Both the position numbers and the translations under genes were made by a program. Under the pieces are notes generated by a model. That model was given only the letters and a program-made list of their open reading frames with translations, was not told where the DNA came from and ran no database searches. Of a DNA stretch of 64,000 nt, positions 36,559-45,328 are shown one piece after another. Position 1 is the first letter of the stretch; the number at the start of each line of letters is the position of its first letter. The DNA lies in the NCBI RefSeq assembly GCF_033558715.1, contig NZ_CP114606.1, positions 868,001-932,000 on the forward strand, written 5' to 3'. The stretch comes from Acinetobacter sp. YWS30-1. GTDB taxonomy: Bacteria > Pseudomonadota > Gammaproteobacteria > Pseudomonadales > Moraxellaceae.

Positions 36559-38100
36559 TTACTTCTTCAACTTACCCAACAACCCTTTCGGTAGTTTATC
36601 CGTTGCAAAACCATACAACGCAGCAAAAGGCAGAGCAGTACGTGCCAGATAAGCCACACGCCATAAACCGCCATGATTCGCGCCTGACATCATCAATTCA
36701 AGTGGATGATTAAGTTGTACATCAGGATTTGCAACAGACTCAGAGTTGCGTAAGTCATGAATCCACAGTGCAGCCATAATCGCATTGGTGGTTTCAGGAG
36801 CGAATGCTTCTACATCAAACAGGCTGGCACCGTTAAATGCAGCTTTTAATAACGGATTCTTGGTCACTGAATAAGTTGTGGTTGAAGGAGCGATATTGAT
36901 GCTCACTTGCTGCCCGTTAGCACGAGCCAATGTTGCACGCCATTGCTGGATGCGTTTAGCCAGTGCATAGTTTGGACCTTGCTCAACGACCAGACAGTCG
37001 CAAACACCATAGGACTTGTCGCCAACCTTAAACAGATCCTGTTCATTCTTCTGGAAAAAATGCTTGCGTGAAATCAGTGAAATGCCTTTGGTTAAGGTAC
37101 TTTCCAGTTTCGATAACTGCTGGTATTTGCTTTGTGAAGCCTGCACCACTTCTTCTGGAACTGCATATACATCCGTCGGGGTGCACATATACATCAGGCT
37201 GGTATTGGCTTTCTGCTCACTGACATATTTCATAATGGCATCCATCGCCATGGAAACACGTACGTGCTTTTCACCGTCCAGATAAGCAATCGCCGCGAGA
37301 TCCAGATCCTGTTCAAACTGAATCAGCCATTGAGCAATTTCAGGAATCTGGGTGAGCAGGTTGGCACCGAGTTTTTCTTTTAAAACTTCCAGTGAAGTAT
37401 CAGCAGGAAGGGCTTCAACTGATGGTGCATATAAAGTAGCGTTGCCTTGACTTACTGTATCTAAAATCTTGCCCCAGACACGAGTATTCGGCAGGTCAAT
37501 CGCGACAATATTGGCTTTCCATTTCGACAACCAGGTTAGTGGACCTGCTTCAGAAGCGGCACCAAATAGAACAGTGGTACGATCGGATAGGTCAAACCAT
37601 TCCGGATGAGCAATACATTCACGTAGCGCATTGGCATGACTTGGCTCGACAATGCCACGCTCTTCCCATGATTGGATCTGATCCAGTAATGCTTGTCCTT
37701 GCAGTTTTTTGCCATGATAAGGCACATACCATTCTGGGGCTTTTTCAGACTGGCCTTTCAGCTGGAAAGTATTCAGGTTCTGCGCTGGTAAAGACATGAC
37801 ATCTTTCAGTAGATGCTTCTGGCCATCACGATAAAATTCAAAGCTGGCATGTGCAGTTTCCAGACCTTGCTTGGCAATACTCAGTGCTGCACCCGCAGAG
37901 CGTAATCCATCTTCAACCAGATGTTTAAAGTGCAGCGGATATTGCTTACGCCAGTTCTTTTCCTGCTGCGCTGCGGTAGCATGTACAGGATCGACTGCGC
38001 CTAAGGCTTCAGAAATAATATTACGGCCGATTTTCGATGTGCTTGGTTTTTGTTGTGAAGCAGAAATGGGAAATTGAAGACCGTCTAGGGAAGTGGACAT
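36559..38100 (-). CDS. Unidentified 513-residue protein with a possible Rossmann-like segment
   Basis: I do not recognise this protein. It has no signal peptide; a weakly hydrophobic stretch near the C-terminus (about 480-498, VAYLARTALPFAALYGFA) could touch the membrane. The stretch TVLFGAASEAGPLTWLSKWK followed by NIVAIDLPN (about 175-205) has the strand-glycine-loop-helix-strand-Asp form of a nucleotide or SAM-binding fold. Other conserved-looking pieces are CDCLVVEQGPNYALAKRIQQW (about 375-395) and HPLELMMSGANHGGLWR. It is a single-gene unit with a palindromic operator candidate 25 bases upstream that is shared with an orphan regulator gene at 55610. Confidence 0.7.
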   Translation of the reverse strand: MSTSLDGLQFPISASQQKPSTSKIGRNIISEALGAVDPVHATAAQQEKNWRKQYPLHFKHLVEDGLRSAGAALSIAKQGLETAHASFEFYRDGQKHLLKDVMSLPAQNLNTFQLKGQSEKAPEWYVPYHGKKLQGQALLDQIQSWEERGIVEPSHANALRECIAHPEWFDLSDRTTVLFGAASEAGPLTWLSKWKANIVAIDLPNTRVWGKILDTVSQGNATLYAPSVEALPADTSLEVLKEKLGANLLTQIPEIAQWLIQFEQDLDLAAIAYLDGEKHVRVSMAMDAIMKYVSEQKANTSLMYMCTPTDVYAVPEEVVQASQSKYQQLSKLESTLTKGISLISRKHFFQKNEQDLFKVGDKSYGVCDCLVVEQGPNYALAKRIQQWRATLARANGQQVSINIAPSTTTYSVTKNPLLKAAFNGASLFDVEAFAPETTNAIMAALWIHDLRNSESVANPDVQLNHPLELMMSGANHGGLWRVAYLARTALPFAALYGFATDKLPKGLLGKLKK

Positions 38101-38124
38101 GCAAAATATCTCGCGATTTACAGC

Positions 38125-38144
38125 AATTAATATACAGATGTATA
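38125..38144 (-). promoter_or_regulatory. Candidate operator upstream of the 513-residue protein
   Basis: AATTAATATACAGATGTAT (38125-38143) is identical over 19 bases to 55631-55649. It holds the perfect palindrome TATACAGATGTATA (38131-38144). On the minus strand it also provides a TATATT -10-like hexamer 30 bases from the ATG, with no good -35 box. Confidence 0.55.
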
Positions 38145-38225
38145 CATTATCGCTGCTAAGTTGCTTCCTGAGTTGGCATTAAATTCCAGTCTTGGGTCTT
38201 AATTTATTACTAGATGTTTCAAATA

Positions 38226-38251
38226 AAAAGGAAGCTTGAAGCTTCCTTTTT
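38226..38251 (-). terminator. Terminator of the siderophore-binding protein gene
   Basis: AAAAGGAAGCTT and AAGCTTCCTTTT form a perfect stem followed by further T on the minus strand, 17 bases beyond the gene's stop. Confidence 0.85.
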
Positions 38252-38267
38252 AGTAATGGGTTAAAAA

Positions 38268-39212
38268 TTAATTCGCTGTGCCTTTGATCAGTTCTTCCAG
38301 CATGAAAGCGGTATTGTCCAAACCCGCACCAGTGATGTACCAAGCATCAGCATTCACATAGATCACTTTTTTCTCTGCCAAGGCTTTGGCATTTTTTAGG
38401 GCAGGGTGTTTCTGAATATTATCCTGAGCGGTGTATTTCTGGGTATTCACCGCACCACGATCCAGGATAATGATGTAATCAGGATTCTTCTCAACGGCTG
38501 CTGTAATACGCTGAACATTTTTCTCCGCTGCTTTCAATGCTTCCGGAGAGCCGGCTTCTGGACGGGGTGCATTAGACTGTTCAGATGGATCCAAGACTGG
38601 TTTAAAACCTGCTAATTCATAAACAAAGCCAAAACGGTCATTTTCTGCATGTGGCATAAAGTTTTCACCAACCGCAAACAACATCAGTGCAGTTTTGTCT
38701 TCAGTTTGCTTTTTAAGCTGTTGCTGCAGCGTTGCAATTTTACCGAGCTTTTCAGTAGCAATTTTCTCTTTACCAAATGCACGAGCCAAGACATGGGTAC
38801 GTTCCGTCAGATCGACAATATATTGGCTAGTATCTGGAGAAAGATCTAAAGTCGGAGCAATACCTTTAACTGCCTCGGCTTTAGAAGCCGAACGGCCACC
38901 GACAATAATCAGATCAGGTTTTGCAGTTTTTAGTACATTGAGATCCGGTTCGAACAGTGAACCAGCTTTGGTGAATTTGTCCTGCTGGTATTTGCTTAAG
39001 TTGCCTACAAAGTTTGCTGCAGGCACCAGTTAAGCTTCAAGCCCTAGTGCATTCAAGGTATCCAGTGCCGAAAGGTCATATACTGCGATCTTTTTCGGGG
39101 CTTTTTTGAGTTGAATATTTTGGTCTTTATAGTCGAAAGTGACCTGTGCAGAAACTGTAAAGGAAGTTGTCAGTCCTAATATTGTGGCAAGTGCTAAAGT
39201 CTTAAATTTCAT
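38268..39212 (-). pseudogene. Siderophore ABC transporter substrate-binding protein, interrupted by a stop codon
   Basis: The full frame would encode a 314-residue FatB/CeuE-type periplasmic binding protein with signal peptide MKFKTLALATILGLTTSFTVSA. Codon 61 is TAA (39032-39030), splitting it into a 60-residue start (ending ALDTLNALGLEA) and a 253-residue remainder in the same frame (LVPAANFVGNL..., with KPDLIIVGGRSA). A single C-to-T change from CAA (Gln) would produce this. The permease and ATPase genes are not adjacent. A Fur-type box lies 42 bases upstream. Unless suppressed or a sequencing error, iron-siderophore delivery by this protein is lost. Confidence 0.88.
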
Positions 39213-39253
39213 GTTTATTCCTCTAAATTCGCGACAAGATTAGCATAATTTTT

Positions 39254-39272
39254 GGAAATGAAAATCATTTTC
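39254..39272 (-). promoter_or_regulatory. Fur box upstream of the binding-protein gene
   Basis: By eye it matches 15 of 19 positions of the Fur consensus (core ATGAAAATCATTTTC). Its position suits iron-dependent repression of the siderophore-binding protein gene. Confidence 0.75.
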
Positions 39273-39328
39273 ATATGTGAATGATTAAAAAAGGGATACT
39301 GGCTATCCCTTCTTAATCATCCAAGACT

Positions 39329-39946
39329 TTAGAAAGGGATTTGGGTTAGTTTATTCAGGAAATGTGGAATAAGTCGCGGCTCCAGAATAATCGTCATCAC
39401 CACACCATAAGCTGCACCCCACAGATGGGCACTGTGATTGATATTACTGTTGCCGCGTTTGCCCGACCAGATACTATAGGCCACATATAAAACAGCAAAA
39501 ATAATCGCAGGGACTGGAATAAAGAATACGAAAATCAGCTTCCATGGCTCAAATAGAATGTAAGCGAACAGAACGGCGGATACTGCACCGGAAGCACCCA
39601 AGCTGGCCCAGCGCGCATCATTTTTATGTTTCAGATAACTTGGCAGAATCGCTGCAACCAGACCACCCAGATAAAACAGGATAAAGCCCAGATCATATAA
39701 ATACTGCCGATAAAAACTTTCAATAATACTGCCGAAAAAGAACAGCGTGATCATATTGAACAGTAAATGCGTGCCATCTGCATGAATAAAACCATGGGTA
39801 ATGAAGCGGTCATATTGACCACGTTGCATGGCAGGCGGCCAGAAAATCAGACGATTCATTACCGTTTCTTTTGAAAAAGCAATAAAAGAAACAATACAGG
39901 TGATCAGAATAATAGTGACAGTATGATTAAAAGGTAAATCAAGCAT
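39329..39946 (-). CDS. Rhomboid-family intramembrane serine protease
   Basis: This six-helix membrane protein carries the catalytic dyad of rhomboid proteases: Ser119 in GASGAV and His174 in HSAHLWGAAYG. The structural HGFIHADGTHLLFNM (51-65) is the usual helix-2 histidine/asparagine region. It cleaves transmembrane segments of client proteins, which are unknown here. Its 205 residues give a compact form without extra domains. A second rhomboid is encoded at 51191. Confidence 0.88.
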   Translation of the reverse strand: MLDLPFNHTVTIILITCIVSFIAFSKETVMNRLIFWPPAMQRGQYDRFITHGFIHADGTHLLFNMITLFFFGSIIESFYRQYLYDLGFILFYLGGLVAAILPSYLKHKNDARWASLGASGAVSAVLFAYILFEPWKLIFVFFIPVPAIIFAVLYVAYSIWSGKRGNSNINHSAHLWGAAYGVVMTIILEPRLIPHFLNKLTQIPF

Positions 39947-40104
39947 ATAAGTAATTCTGGTTCTATCTATTTGACAATGATCATGCCATTAAAACAAATC
40001 TAAAGTGCGACTTTTATAATAAATCCGACAATTTTGGTTGAATTTTTATAATTACCCCGCATCTTCAGTTAAAATAGCAGCTTCAGCTTGAGGAAATTAT
40101 TGTT

Positions 40105-40743
40105 ATGTCGACTGAGAACAGCAACACTCCGGTTGCAGAAGAAATTCCAAATCTTTTGATTACACCGACAGCACAAGAGTATTTAAAGGATCTATTGGAC
40201 AAACAGAATACACCAGGTATTGGCGTACGTGTGTTTGTAGAAAATCCGGGTACACCGCGCGCTGAATGTTGCATGGCTTATAGTGCACCTGATGAGGTTG
40301 TACCTACAGACTATAAGCAGGAATATCCAGATTTTCCGGCCTATATTGACTCTCCGTCAATTCCATACTTGCTAGATGCAGTTATTGACTACAATAAAGA
40401 CCGTTTTGGTGGTCAGCTGACTTTCCGTGCACCAAACTCTAAAGTGCCACGCGTCGGTCCTGATGCCTCTGTAGAAGAGCGTATTACCTATGTGCTTCAG
40501 TCAGAAATTAACCCGGGTCTGGCAGGTCACGGTGGTAACTGTGCACTGGTTGAAGTGATTGAAGATCCTGAGCATGGCTTAACTGCAGTTCTTAAGTTTG
40601 GTGGTGGTTGCCAGGGCTGTTCAGCAATTGATGTGACTTTAAAACAAGGCGTTGAAACAACCTTGAAACAGCATATTCCTGAATTGGCACGTGTGGTTGA
40701 CCAAACTGACCATACCCAAGCTGAAGGTGCTTATTTCAAATAA
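40105..40743 (+). CDS. nfuA: Fe-S cluster carrier NfuA
   Basis: NfuA holds a 4Fe-4S cluster at a dimer interface and delivers it to target enzymes. The N-terminal degenerate A-type domain (about 15-110) and the C-terminal Nfu domain (about 120-200) with the cluster cysteines C169 and C172 (GGGCQGCSAID) give the full-length NfuA layout (212 residues). It is a single gene next to iron-related genes, with a terminator behind it. Confidence 0.95.
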   Translation: MSTENSNTPVAEEIPNLLITPTAQEYLKDLLDKQNTPGIGVRVFVENPGTPRAECCMAYSAPDEVVPTDYKQEYPDFPAYIDSPSIPYLLDAVIDYNKDRFGGQLTFRAPNSKVPRVGPDASVEERITYVLQSEINPGLAGHGGNCALVEVIEDPEHGLTAVLKFGGGCQGCSAIDVTLKQGVETTLKQHIPELARVVDQTDHTQAEGAYFK

Positions 40744-40768
40744 GTCTCTAATAAAATTAGCTTGTAAG

Positions 40769-40798
40769 AAATACCTCGAATGCTCGGGGTATTTTTTT
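40769..40798 (+). terminator. Terminator of nfuA
   Basis: AAATACCTCGA / TCGGGGTATTT (one G-T pair) with a 4-base loop is followed by T residues. Confidence 0.85.
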
Positions 40799-40808
40799 AT
40801 CTAGATTT

Positions 40809-40827
40809 AATAATGATAGTAATTATC
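40809..40827 (+). promoter_or_regulatory. Fur box upstream of the TonB-dependent receptor
   Basis: AATAATGATAGTAATTATC matches 16 of 19 positions of the Fur consensus by eye. It lies about 90 bases before the receptor start, just after the nfuA terminator. Confidence 0.82.
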
Positions 40828-40919
40828 AATACTAATTGTATTTATAGTTACATTTGATACAATGCGTCACAATTCCAGCAATATTTCTTCATAAATCAAC
40901 TTTTGGGGCACCTTCGAAT

Positions 40920-42989
40920 ATGAGTAAGCCGTTTATGAAATCGACTTTGGCCTTTGCAGTGCTTTCAGCATTAGCTGTTTCAGTACAAGCACAAGACCAG
41001 GTAACTGAAGAACAAAAAGCAACATTACAGACTGAAACTACTAAATTGCAGACCATTGTGGTAACCACAGCGGGCGGTTTTGAACAAAATATTGCAGATG
41101 CACCCGCTTCTATTTCAGTCATTACCGCGGAAGAATTACAAAAAAAATCATATACAGATGTAATTGATGCTGTAAAAAATATGCCAGGCGTCTCTGTGCA
41201 AGGTGGCGGCAATAATAAAGAGATTACAATCCGAGGTATGGGTGCAACCTATACGAAATACCTTGTTGATGGCAGACCAATTAGCGCCGGTAGGGCAGTG
41301 AATGGTAATGGTACAGACGGTGGGAAAATTGGTGCATATTTACCACCAATTAACATGATTGAACGGATCGAAGTCGTACGTGGTCCAATGTCATCACTTT
41401 ATGGTTCAGATGCTATGGGTGGTGTAATTAATATTATTACTAAAAAAGCGTCTGCTAGTAATTGGTATGGAAGTATTTCTCCTGAATATACGAAGTCTGA
41501 TAATGATTATGCAAATGATAGTTATGGCGTCAGCATGTATGTCACAGGCCCATTAATTCAAGATAAATTATCTTTAAGTATAGATGGTAACTTCCAGGGG
41601 AATGACGAAAGTGACTTTGTCGGTGGAGAAGGGCAAAAATCTGGTTCAAGTGAGTCTGAGAAGAAAGTGAGAAAGCTCGGTACTGAACTGGTTTGGAATG
41701 TCGATGAACATAACGATATTGGTTTGAGATATGATTTTACAGGGCAGCAGTACACTACAACACTGGGTAAAAGTGTGGATGTTGCCACTCAAGCCTCTAT
41801 CAATGAAAATGAGAAAAATCTATATACCTTAACGCATAAAGCACGTTACGATAATTTTACCCTTGATTCATACTATCAAGATGAGACAACTAAAAAAGTT
41901 TATAGTGGTGTCGTTGCTGACGAAAAAAATGAAGAATTAAAAGTCTTTAATACACAAGGCTCATTCTTTTTGGGTAACCATGCATTAACAGTGGGTGGTC
42001 AATATCAAAAAGAAAAAATTACTGATACCACAAATGGTCTAGCCGATATTACTGGGGTCACTTCACTCGACCGTTGGTTATTTGCCTTATATGCAGAAAA
42101 TGAGTGGAGCATTACCGATGATTTCGCTTTAACTGTGGGCGCCCGCTACAATAAAGATGAATACTTTGGTGGTGAAATTACACCGCGCGTCTATGGTGTT
42201 TATCATTTAACTGATGCTTTAACTTTGAAAGGTGGTGTAAGTACAGGCTATAAACAACCAACGATTAGCCAAATTTCAGAAGGTTTTGGTAGCAGAACAG
42301 GAAAAGGCAGTGCTGTCATCATTGGTAACCCTGATTTGTCTCCAGAAAAAAGTACGAGCTATGAATTCGGATTTAACTATTCGGCTCCTGAACTTGGTTT
42401 AACAAGCAGTTTAATGGTCTTTAAATCTGATTTTAAAGATAAAATTGTTGAAGATCGTTTATGTGACACGCCAGGAACAACAAATAGTTCTCCTGTAGAA
42501 GAATGGAAATGTTCGGCAAATGGCAAGCCATATCGATTTGTTAGCCAAATGAAAAACGTTTCCGATGCAGAAATGAAAGGTGCTGAATTCACATTAGACT
42601 ATGATGTACTGGATAATCTTCACGCGAGTACAAGTTATACTTATACAAAAACTGAGCAAAAAAGTGGCGAATTTAAAGGCCAGCCTTTAAATAAAATGCC
42701 AAAACATATGCTGAATGTCGGTCTGGATTATGATGTTTCAGATACCTGGACGACCTGGATGGACTATAATTACCGTGGCAAAACCAGTGATTATTTAAGC
42801 CGTACTTCTATGGATAATGGGACACCGGGATATGGTACTTTTGATGCCGGTGCAGTCTTTAAAGCGACAGATAACTTAAGGTTGACCGCTGGTATTTATA
42901 ACATTGCAAATAAAGAAATTACCAATGGCGATTATGACATTGTACTTGATGGTCGTAGATACACCGTGGGTATGAATATCAAATTCTAA
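40920..42989 (+). CDS. TonB-dependent siderophore receptor
   Basis: This is an outer-membrane gated channel for ferric siderophore. From the ATG at 40920 (689 residues) a signal peptide ending VSVQA precedes mature QDQVTEEQ. TLQTIVVTTAGGFEQ resembles a TonB box region. The plug domain includes PASISVITAEELQKKSYTDV and ERIEVVRGPMSSLYGSDAMG, and the beta-barrel ends in the typical terminal phenylalanine (VGMNIKF). Similarity is to the FepA/CirA/IroN group, but the ligand cannot be read from sequence. The frame extends to an ATG at 40854, but that is not a plausible signal-peptide start. Fur control is expected. Confidence 0.92.
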   Translation: MSKPFMKSTLAFAVLSALAVSVQAQDQVTEEQKATLQTETTKLQTIVVTTAGGFEQNIADAPASISVITAEELQKKSYTDVIDAVKNMPGVSVQGGGNNKEITIRGMGATYTKYLVDGRPISAGRAVNGNGTDGGKIGAYLPPINMIERIEVVRGPMSSLYGSDAMGGVINIITKKASASNWYGSISPEYTKSDNDYANDSYGVSMYVTGPLIQDKLSLSIDGNFQGNDESDFVGGEGQKSGSSESEKKVRKLGTELVWNVDEHNDIGLRYDFTGQQYTTTLGKSVDVATQASINENEKNLYTLTHKARYDNFTLDSYYQDETTKKVYSGVVADEKNEELKVFNTQGSFFLGNHALTVGGQYQKEKITDTTNGLADITGVTSLDRWLFALYAENEWSITDDFALTVGARYNKDEYFGGEITPRVYGVYHLTDALTLKGGVSTGYKQPTISQISEGFGSRTGKGSAVIIGNPDLSPEKSTSYEFGFNYSAPELGLTSSLMVFKSDFKDKIVEDRLCDTPGTTNSSPVEEWKCSANGKPYRFVSQMKNVSDAEMKGAEFTLDYDVLDNLHASTSYTYTKTEQKSGEFKGQPLNKMPKHMLNVGLDYDVSDTWTTWMDYNYRGKTSDYLSRTSMDNGTPGYGTFDAGAVFKATDNLRLTAGIYNIANKEITNGDYDIVLDGRRYTVGMNIKF

Positions 42990-43022
42990 TTCATAGATAT
43001 GAAAAAGCCGCTTTAAAGCCAT

Positions 43023-44285
43023 TGCTGTCCCACAATTTTTCACAAGAGGAAGCTCAAATGAGCTTCCTCTTGTTTTATGGGTATTTTATCGGGTGAAAAT
43101 AAAGCTTTTAAAGTTCTTCTTTCAAACAAATTCACTTGAATTATTCTGAGTAAACGTTGAACTGTCCAACCTGTTTTTCCTAAATGTTGAGCGAAACTCA
43201 CCAATAAATAGGCGATCATCGCAATCCAGATTTGTGTCTGAATTGCGTTCCTGCTGCGGCCTAGAAACGCTTTTAATTTGAGATTCTGCTTAATCGCCTT
43301 AAAGAACAGCTCAACTTTCCAACGATCTTTATAAATCGCCGCAATGGTGGAGGCGGCTAAATGAAAGTTATTGCTGAGAAAGCTAAAGTGCTTGCCACTT
43401 TGCTGATCTCTATATTCAATTCTTCTTAACACTGGGGCTTTTCTTTTTAGGGCATGTGCGCTATTCAGCTGAATGGTTTCATCTTTTAGAATACCTTTGG
43501 ATTCAAGCACTGGATGTTGCTGGATCACCTGATACACAGATTTAGGCCTAAAACGTGTGACAAATCCAATGTTTTGAGCAGTCAGATTTGCATACCATTG
43601 GTAATCGACATAGCCTTTATCAAAAACTACAATGCTGCCAGCAGGAAACTGGAATTTGCGGCCTTGTACCATGTCATTTTCTTTGCCATTTTCAACTGCA
43701 ACAAACTCAGGAATATCATTGCTGTGATTCAATCCTATACTGAGTTTCATGCTGGCTTTTGAGTCGTGAACTTTGGCCCATTCACATAAGGAAAGCGACA
43801 GGTCAATATGACTGGCATCCAAGGAATACAAGGGATTCTTAAAGCGAAATTTATGAGCGACTTTTGAGTGGTCATAGTATTTAAGCAACTTGTAAAATAG
43901 CTGTTGATACAAGGCAGCAGGCTGCTGCTCATTGATTCGTGCCAGCGTGCTTCGGGGAATAGACTTTGCTCCGAGATGACTTAGCTTTTCCTGTTGGCAC
44001 TCCAAATTGGATTGAATATCTCTCAGACTTTGCCTACAAGAGAATTGAGACATCAATATGGCAATAAACTGATCCCACCGGGAAGCCGCTCTAAATTTCT
44101 GTCCAACATGGTGCACTTTAGCAAGTTGTTCAAAATCCTGTCGCACAACAGGTTTAATTAGCTCATGAAATACGGTATTCTGATGTAACAAAACCTGAAT
44201 CCTGGTCGTTAAAGTGTTTGTTTGCACTCATATTTTAACTGTTAGGACTCAGGTTTTTTTATTTAAAGCAAACTATGGGACAGCA
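43023..44285 (-). mobile_element. IS4-family insertion sequence
   Basis: The ends are the inverted repeat TGCTGTCCCA (43023) and TGGGACAGCA (ending 44285), about 1263 bp apart. One transposase gene fills the element on the minus strand. No direct target duplication is evident; the flanks are instead inverted copies of each other because the element sits in a terminator loop. Confidence 0.88.
43040..44227 (-). CDS. IS4-family transposase (DUF4372 plus DDE domain)
   Basis: A 395-residue transposase. The N-terminal region (FHELIKPVVRQDFEQLAKVH, FRAASRWDQFIAILMSQFS) matches the DUF4372 domain that precedes the DDE core in part of the IS4 family. Catalytic residues lie in YSLDASHIDL, VFDKGYVDYQWY and YKDRWKVELFFKAIKQNLK (the Y-R-E-K signature). 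A GAGGAAGCTC/GAGCTTCCTC hairpin overlaps the last codons. The frame is intact. Confidence 0.93.
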   Translation of the reverse strand: MQTNTLTTRIQVLLHQNTVFHELIKPVVRQDFEQLAKVHHVGQKFRAASRWDQFIAILMSQFSCRQSLRDIQSNLECQQEKLSHLGAKSIPRSTLARINEQQPAALYQQLFYKLLKYYDHSKVAHKFRFKNPLYSLDASHIDLSLSLCEWAKVHDSKASMKLSIGLNHSNDIPEFVAVENGKENDMVQGRKFQFPAGSIVVFDKGYVDYQWYANLTAQNIGFVTRFRPKSVYQVIQQHPVLESKGILKDETIQLNSAHALKRKAPVLRRIEYRDQQSGKHFSFLSNNFHLAASTIAAIYKDRWKVELFFKAIKQNLKLKAFLGRSRNAIQTQIWIAMIAYLLVSFAQHLGKTGWTVQRLLRIIQVNLFERRTLKALFSPDKIPIKQEEAHLSFLL

Positions 44286-44306
44286 GTGGCTTTAAAGCGG
44301 CTTTTT

Positions 44307-45314
44307 TTATTCTGCAACCTTTAAAATTTTTAAGGTATTTTCAGCATAATAGAATTTTGCCAGATAGGCACGGGCACGTTCACGTAAATAGCCCTGATGA
44401 ATCATCTGCTGAATTATCGGTGTTAGCGATTCATTCAGTTCATATTGAATCAACGATTCATCAATATTCAGATCTCGTAATAACTGATCAAATGTATGTT
44501 CCTGATTGCGTACATACCAGGTATAAATCCCGTCATGCAGTTGCTGCTGCATATATTCCGTCTGGCGCATATGATCCCAGATTTCGTGCCCCAAACTTAC
44601 CGTCTGGTTCAGATCCTGGGTTTCAATATAGTTCTTGAGCACGGACAGCGGCATGTCTTTGATCTTATGCCAGAGATTGGCCTGAAAATGGTATAGCTTG
44701 TCATCATCAAAGTGCTGGTTCAGCACATGCTCACTCATTTGGCTGAGTTTTAAAATATTTTTTTGCAAATAACGGGCAACTGTATTGTCCAGACTGGAAT
44801 CCGTAACATTTTCCAGAACAGATTTGCCCATTTTCATGAAGCGGGAAACGCCCGGAACACTCTTGGCAATCACAGAATTATCCAGATAATCCTGAATCGA
44901 ATGTTGGATCAGTTGCGTAATCATGGCTGAAAAAGCAGGATTATTCACCACCGCTTTGATTAGGCGCTGACGATGACCACTTTTGCTGGCCACATATTGT
45001 GCAATTTTATCTATGGTCAGTACCGGAATGACATCGGCGATTTTGGTTGTATCATTGGCCGGATGGACCAGTGCAAAACGGATATGTTCGGCAATCTGCT
45101 CAATTAGAAAAGAACTGGCAGCAGTATCCAGAATCTGCTTTTGTAGCAGCTGATTGATCAGTTCACAGCTCCACAGATCTTTTAGGGTCTGCTTGCGCAA
45201 CCAGAGATAAAACTCATGAAACTCGCTTTGAATGGTTTCAGATTGAGAAAATACCTGATCAAGAAAATCAAGTTGAGCATCAATCAACTGCTCAATCATC
45301 GGGTGTTTCTGCAT
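44307..45314 (-). CDS. Unidentified alpha-helical protein
   Basis: I do not recognise this 335-residue soluble protein. It appears to be nearly all alpha-helix, with repeated amphipathic segments and many aromatic and acidic residues, and no signal peptide or membrane span. It lies 14 bases downstream of the alpha/beta hydrolase gene on the same strand, so the two probably share a transcript. The stop overlaps the right arm of the terminator split by the IS. Confidence 0.72.
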   Translation of the reverse strand: MQKHPMIEQLIDAQLDFLDQVFSQSETIQSEFHEFYLWLRKQTLKDLWSCELINQLLQKQILDTAASSFLIEQIAEHIRFALVHPANDTTKIADVIPVLTIDKIAQYVASKSGHRQRLIKAVVNNPAFSAMITQLIQHSIQDYLDNSVIAKSVPGVSRFMKMGKSVLENVTDSSLDNTVARYLQKNILKLSQMSEHVLNQHFDDDKLYHFQANLWHKIKDMPLSVLKNYIETQDLNQTVSLGHEIWDHMRQTEYMQQQLHDGIYTWYVRNQEHTFDQLLRDLNIDESLIQYELNESLTPIIQQMIHQGYLRERARAYLAKFYYAENTLKILKVAE

Positions 45315-45328
45315 AACTTCTCTGAAAC

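Larger units (their letters stand above)
43002..44308. terminator. Terminator split by an insertion sequence
   Basis: AAAAAGCCGCTTTAAAGCCA (43002-43021) is the exact complement of the sequence beginning at 44287 (TGGCTTTAAAGCGGCTTTTT), followed by extra T. The two arms once formed a 20-bp terminator stem between the convergent receptor gene and the gene at 44307. The IS4-family element now separates them by 1265 bases. Confidence 0.85.

Noticed and set aside
41149..41162. A third copy of the TATACAGATGTAT motif
   Set aside because: ATATACAGATGTAA lies inside the TonB receptor coding sequence, is incomplete, and has no promoter context, so it is likely chance.
43014..44295. Target-site duplication of the IS4-family element
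   Set aside because: The flanks look alike only as inverted copies because they are the two arms of a terminator; no direct repeat was found.
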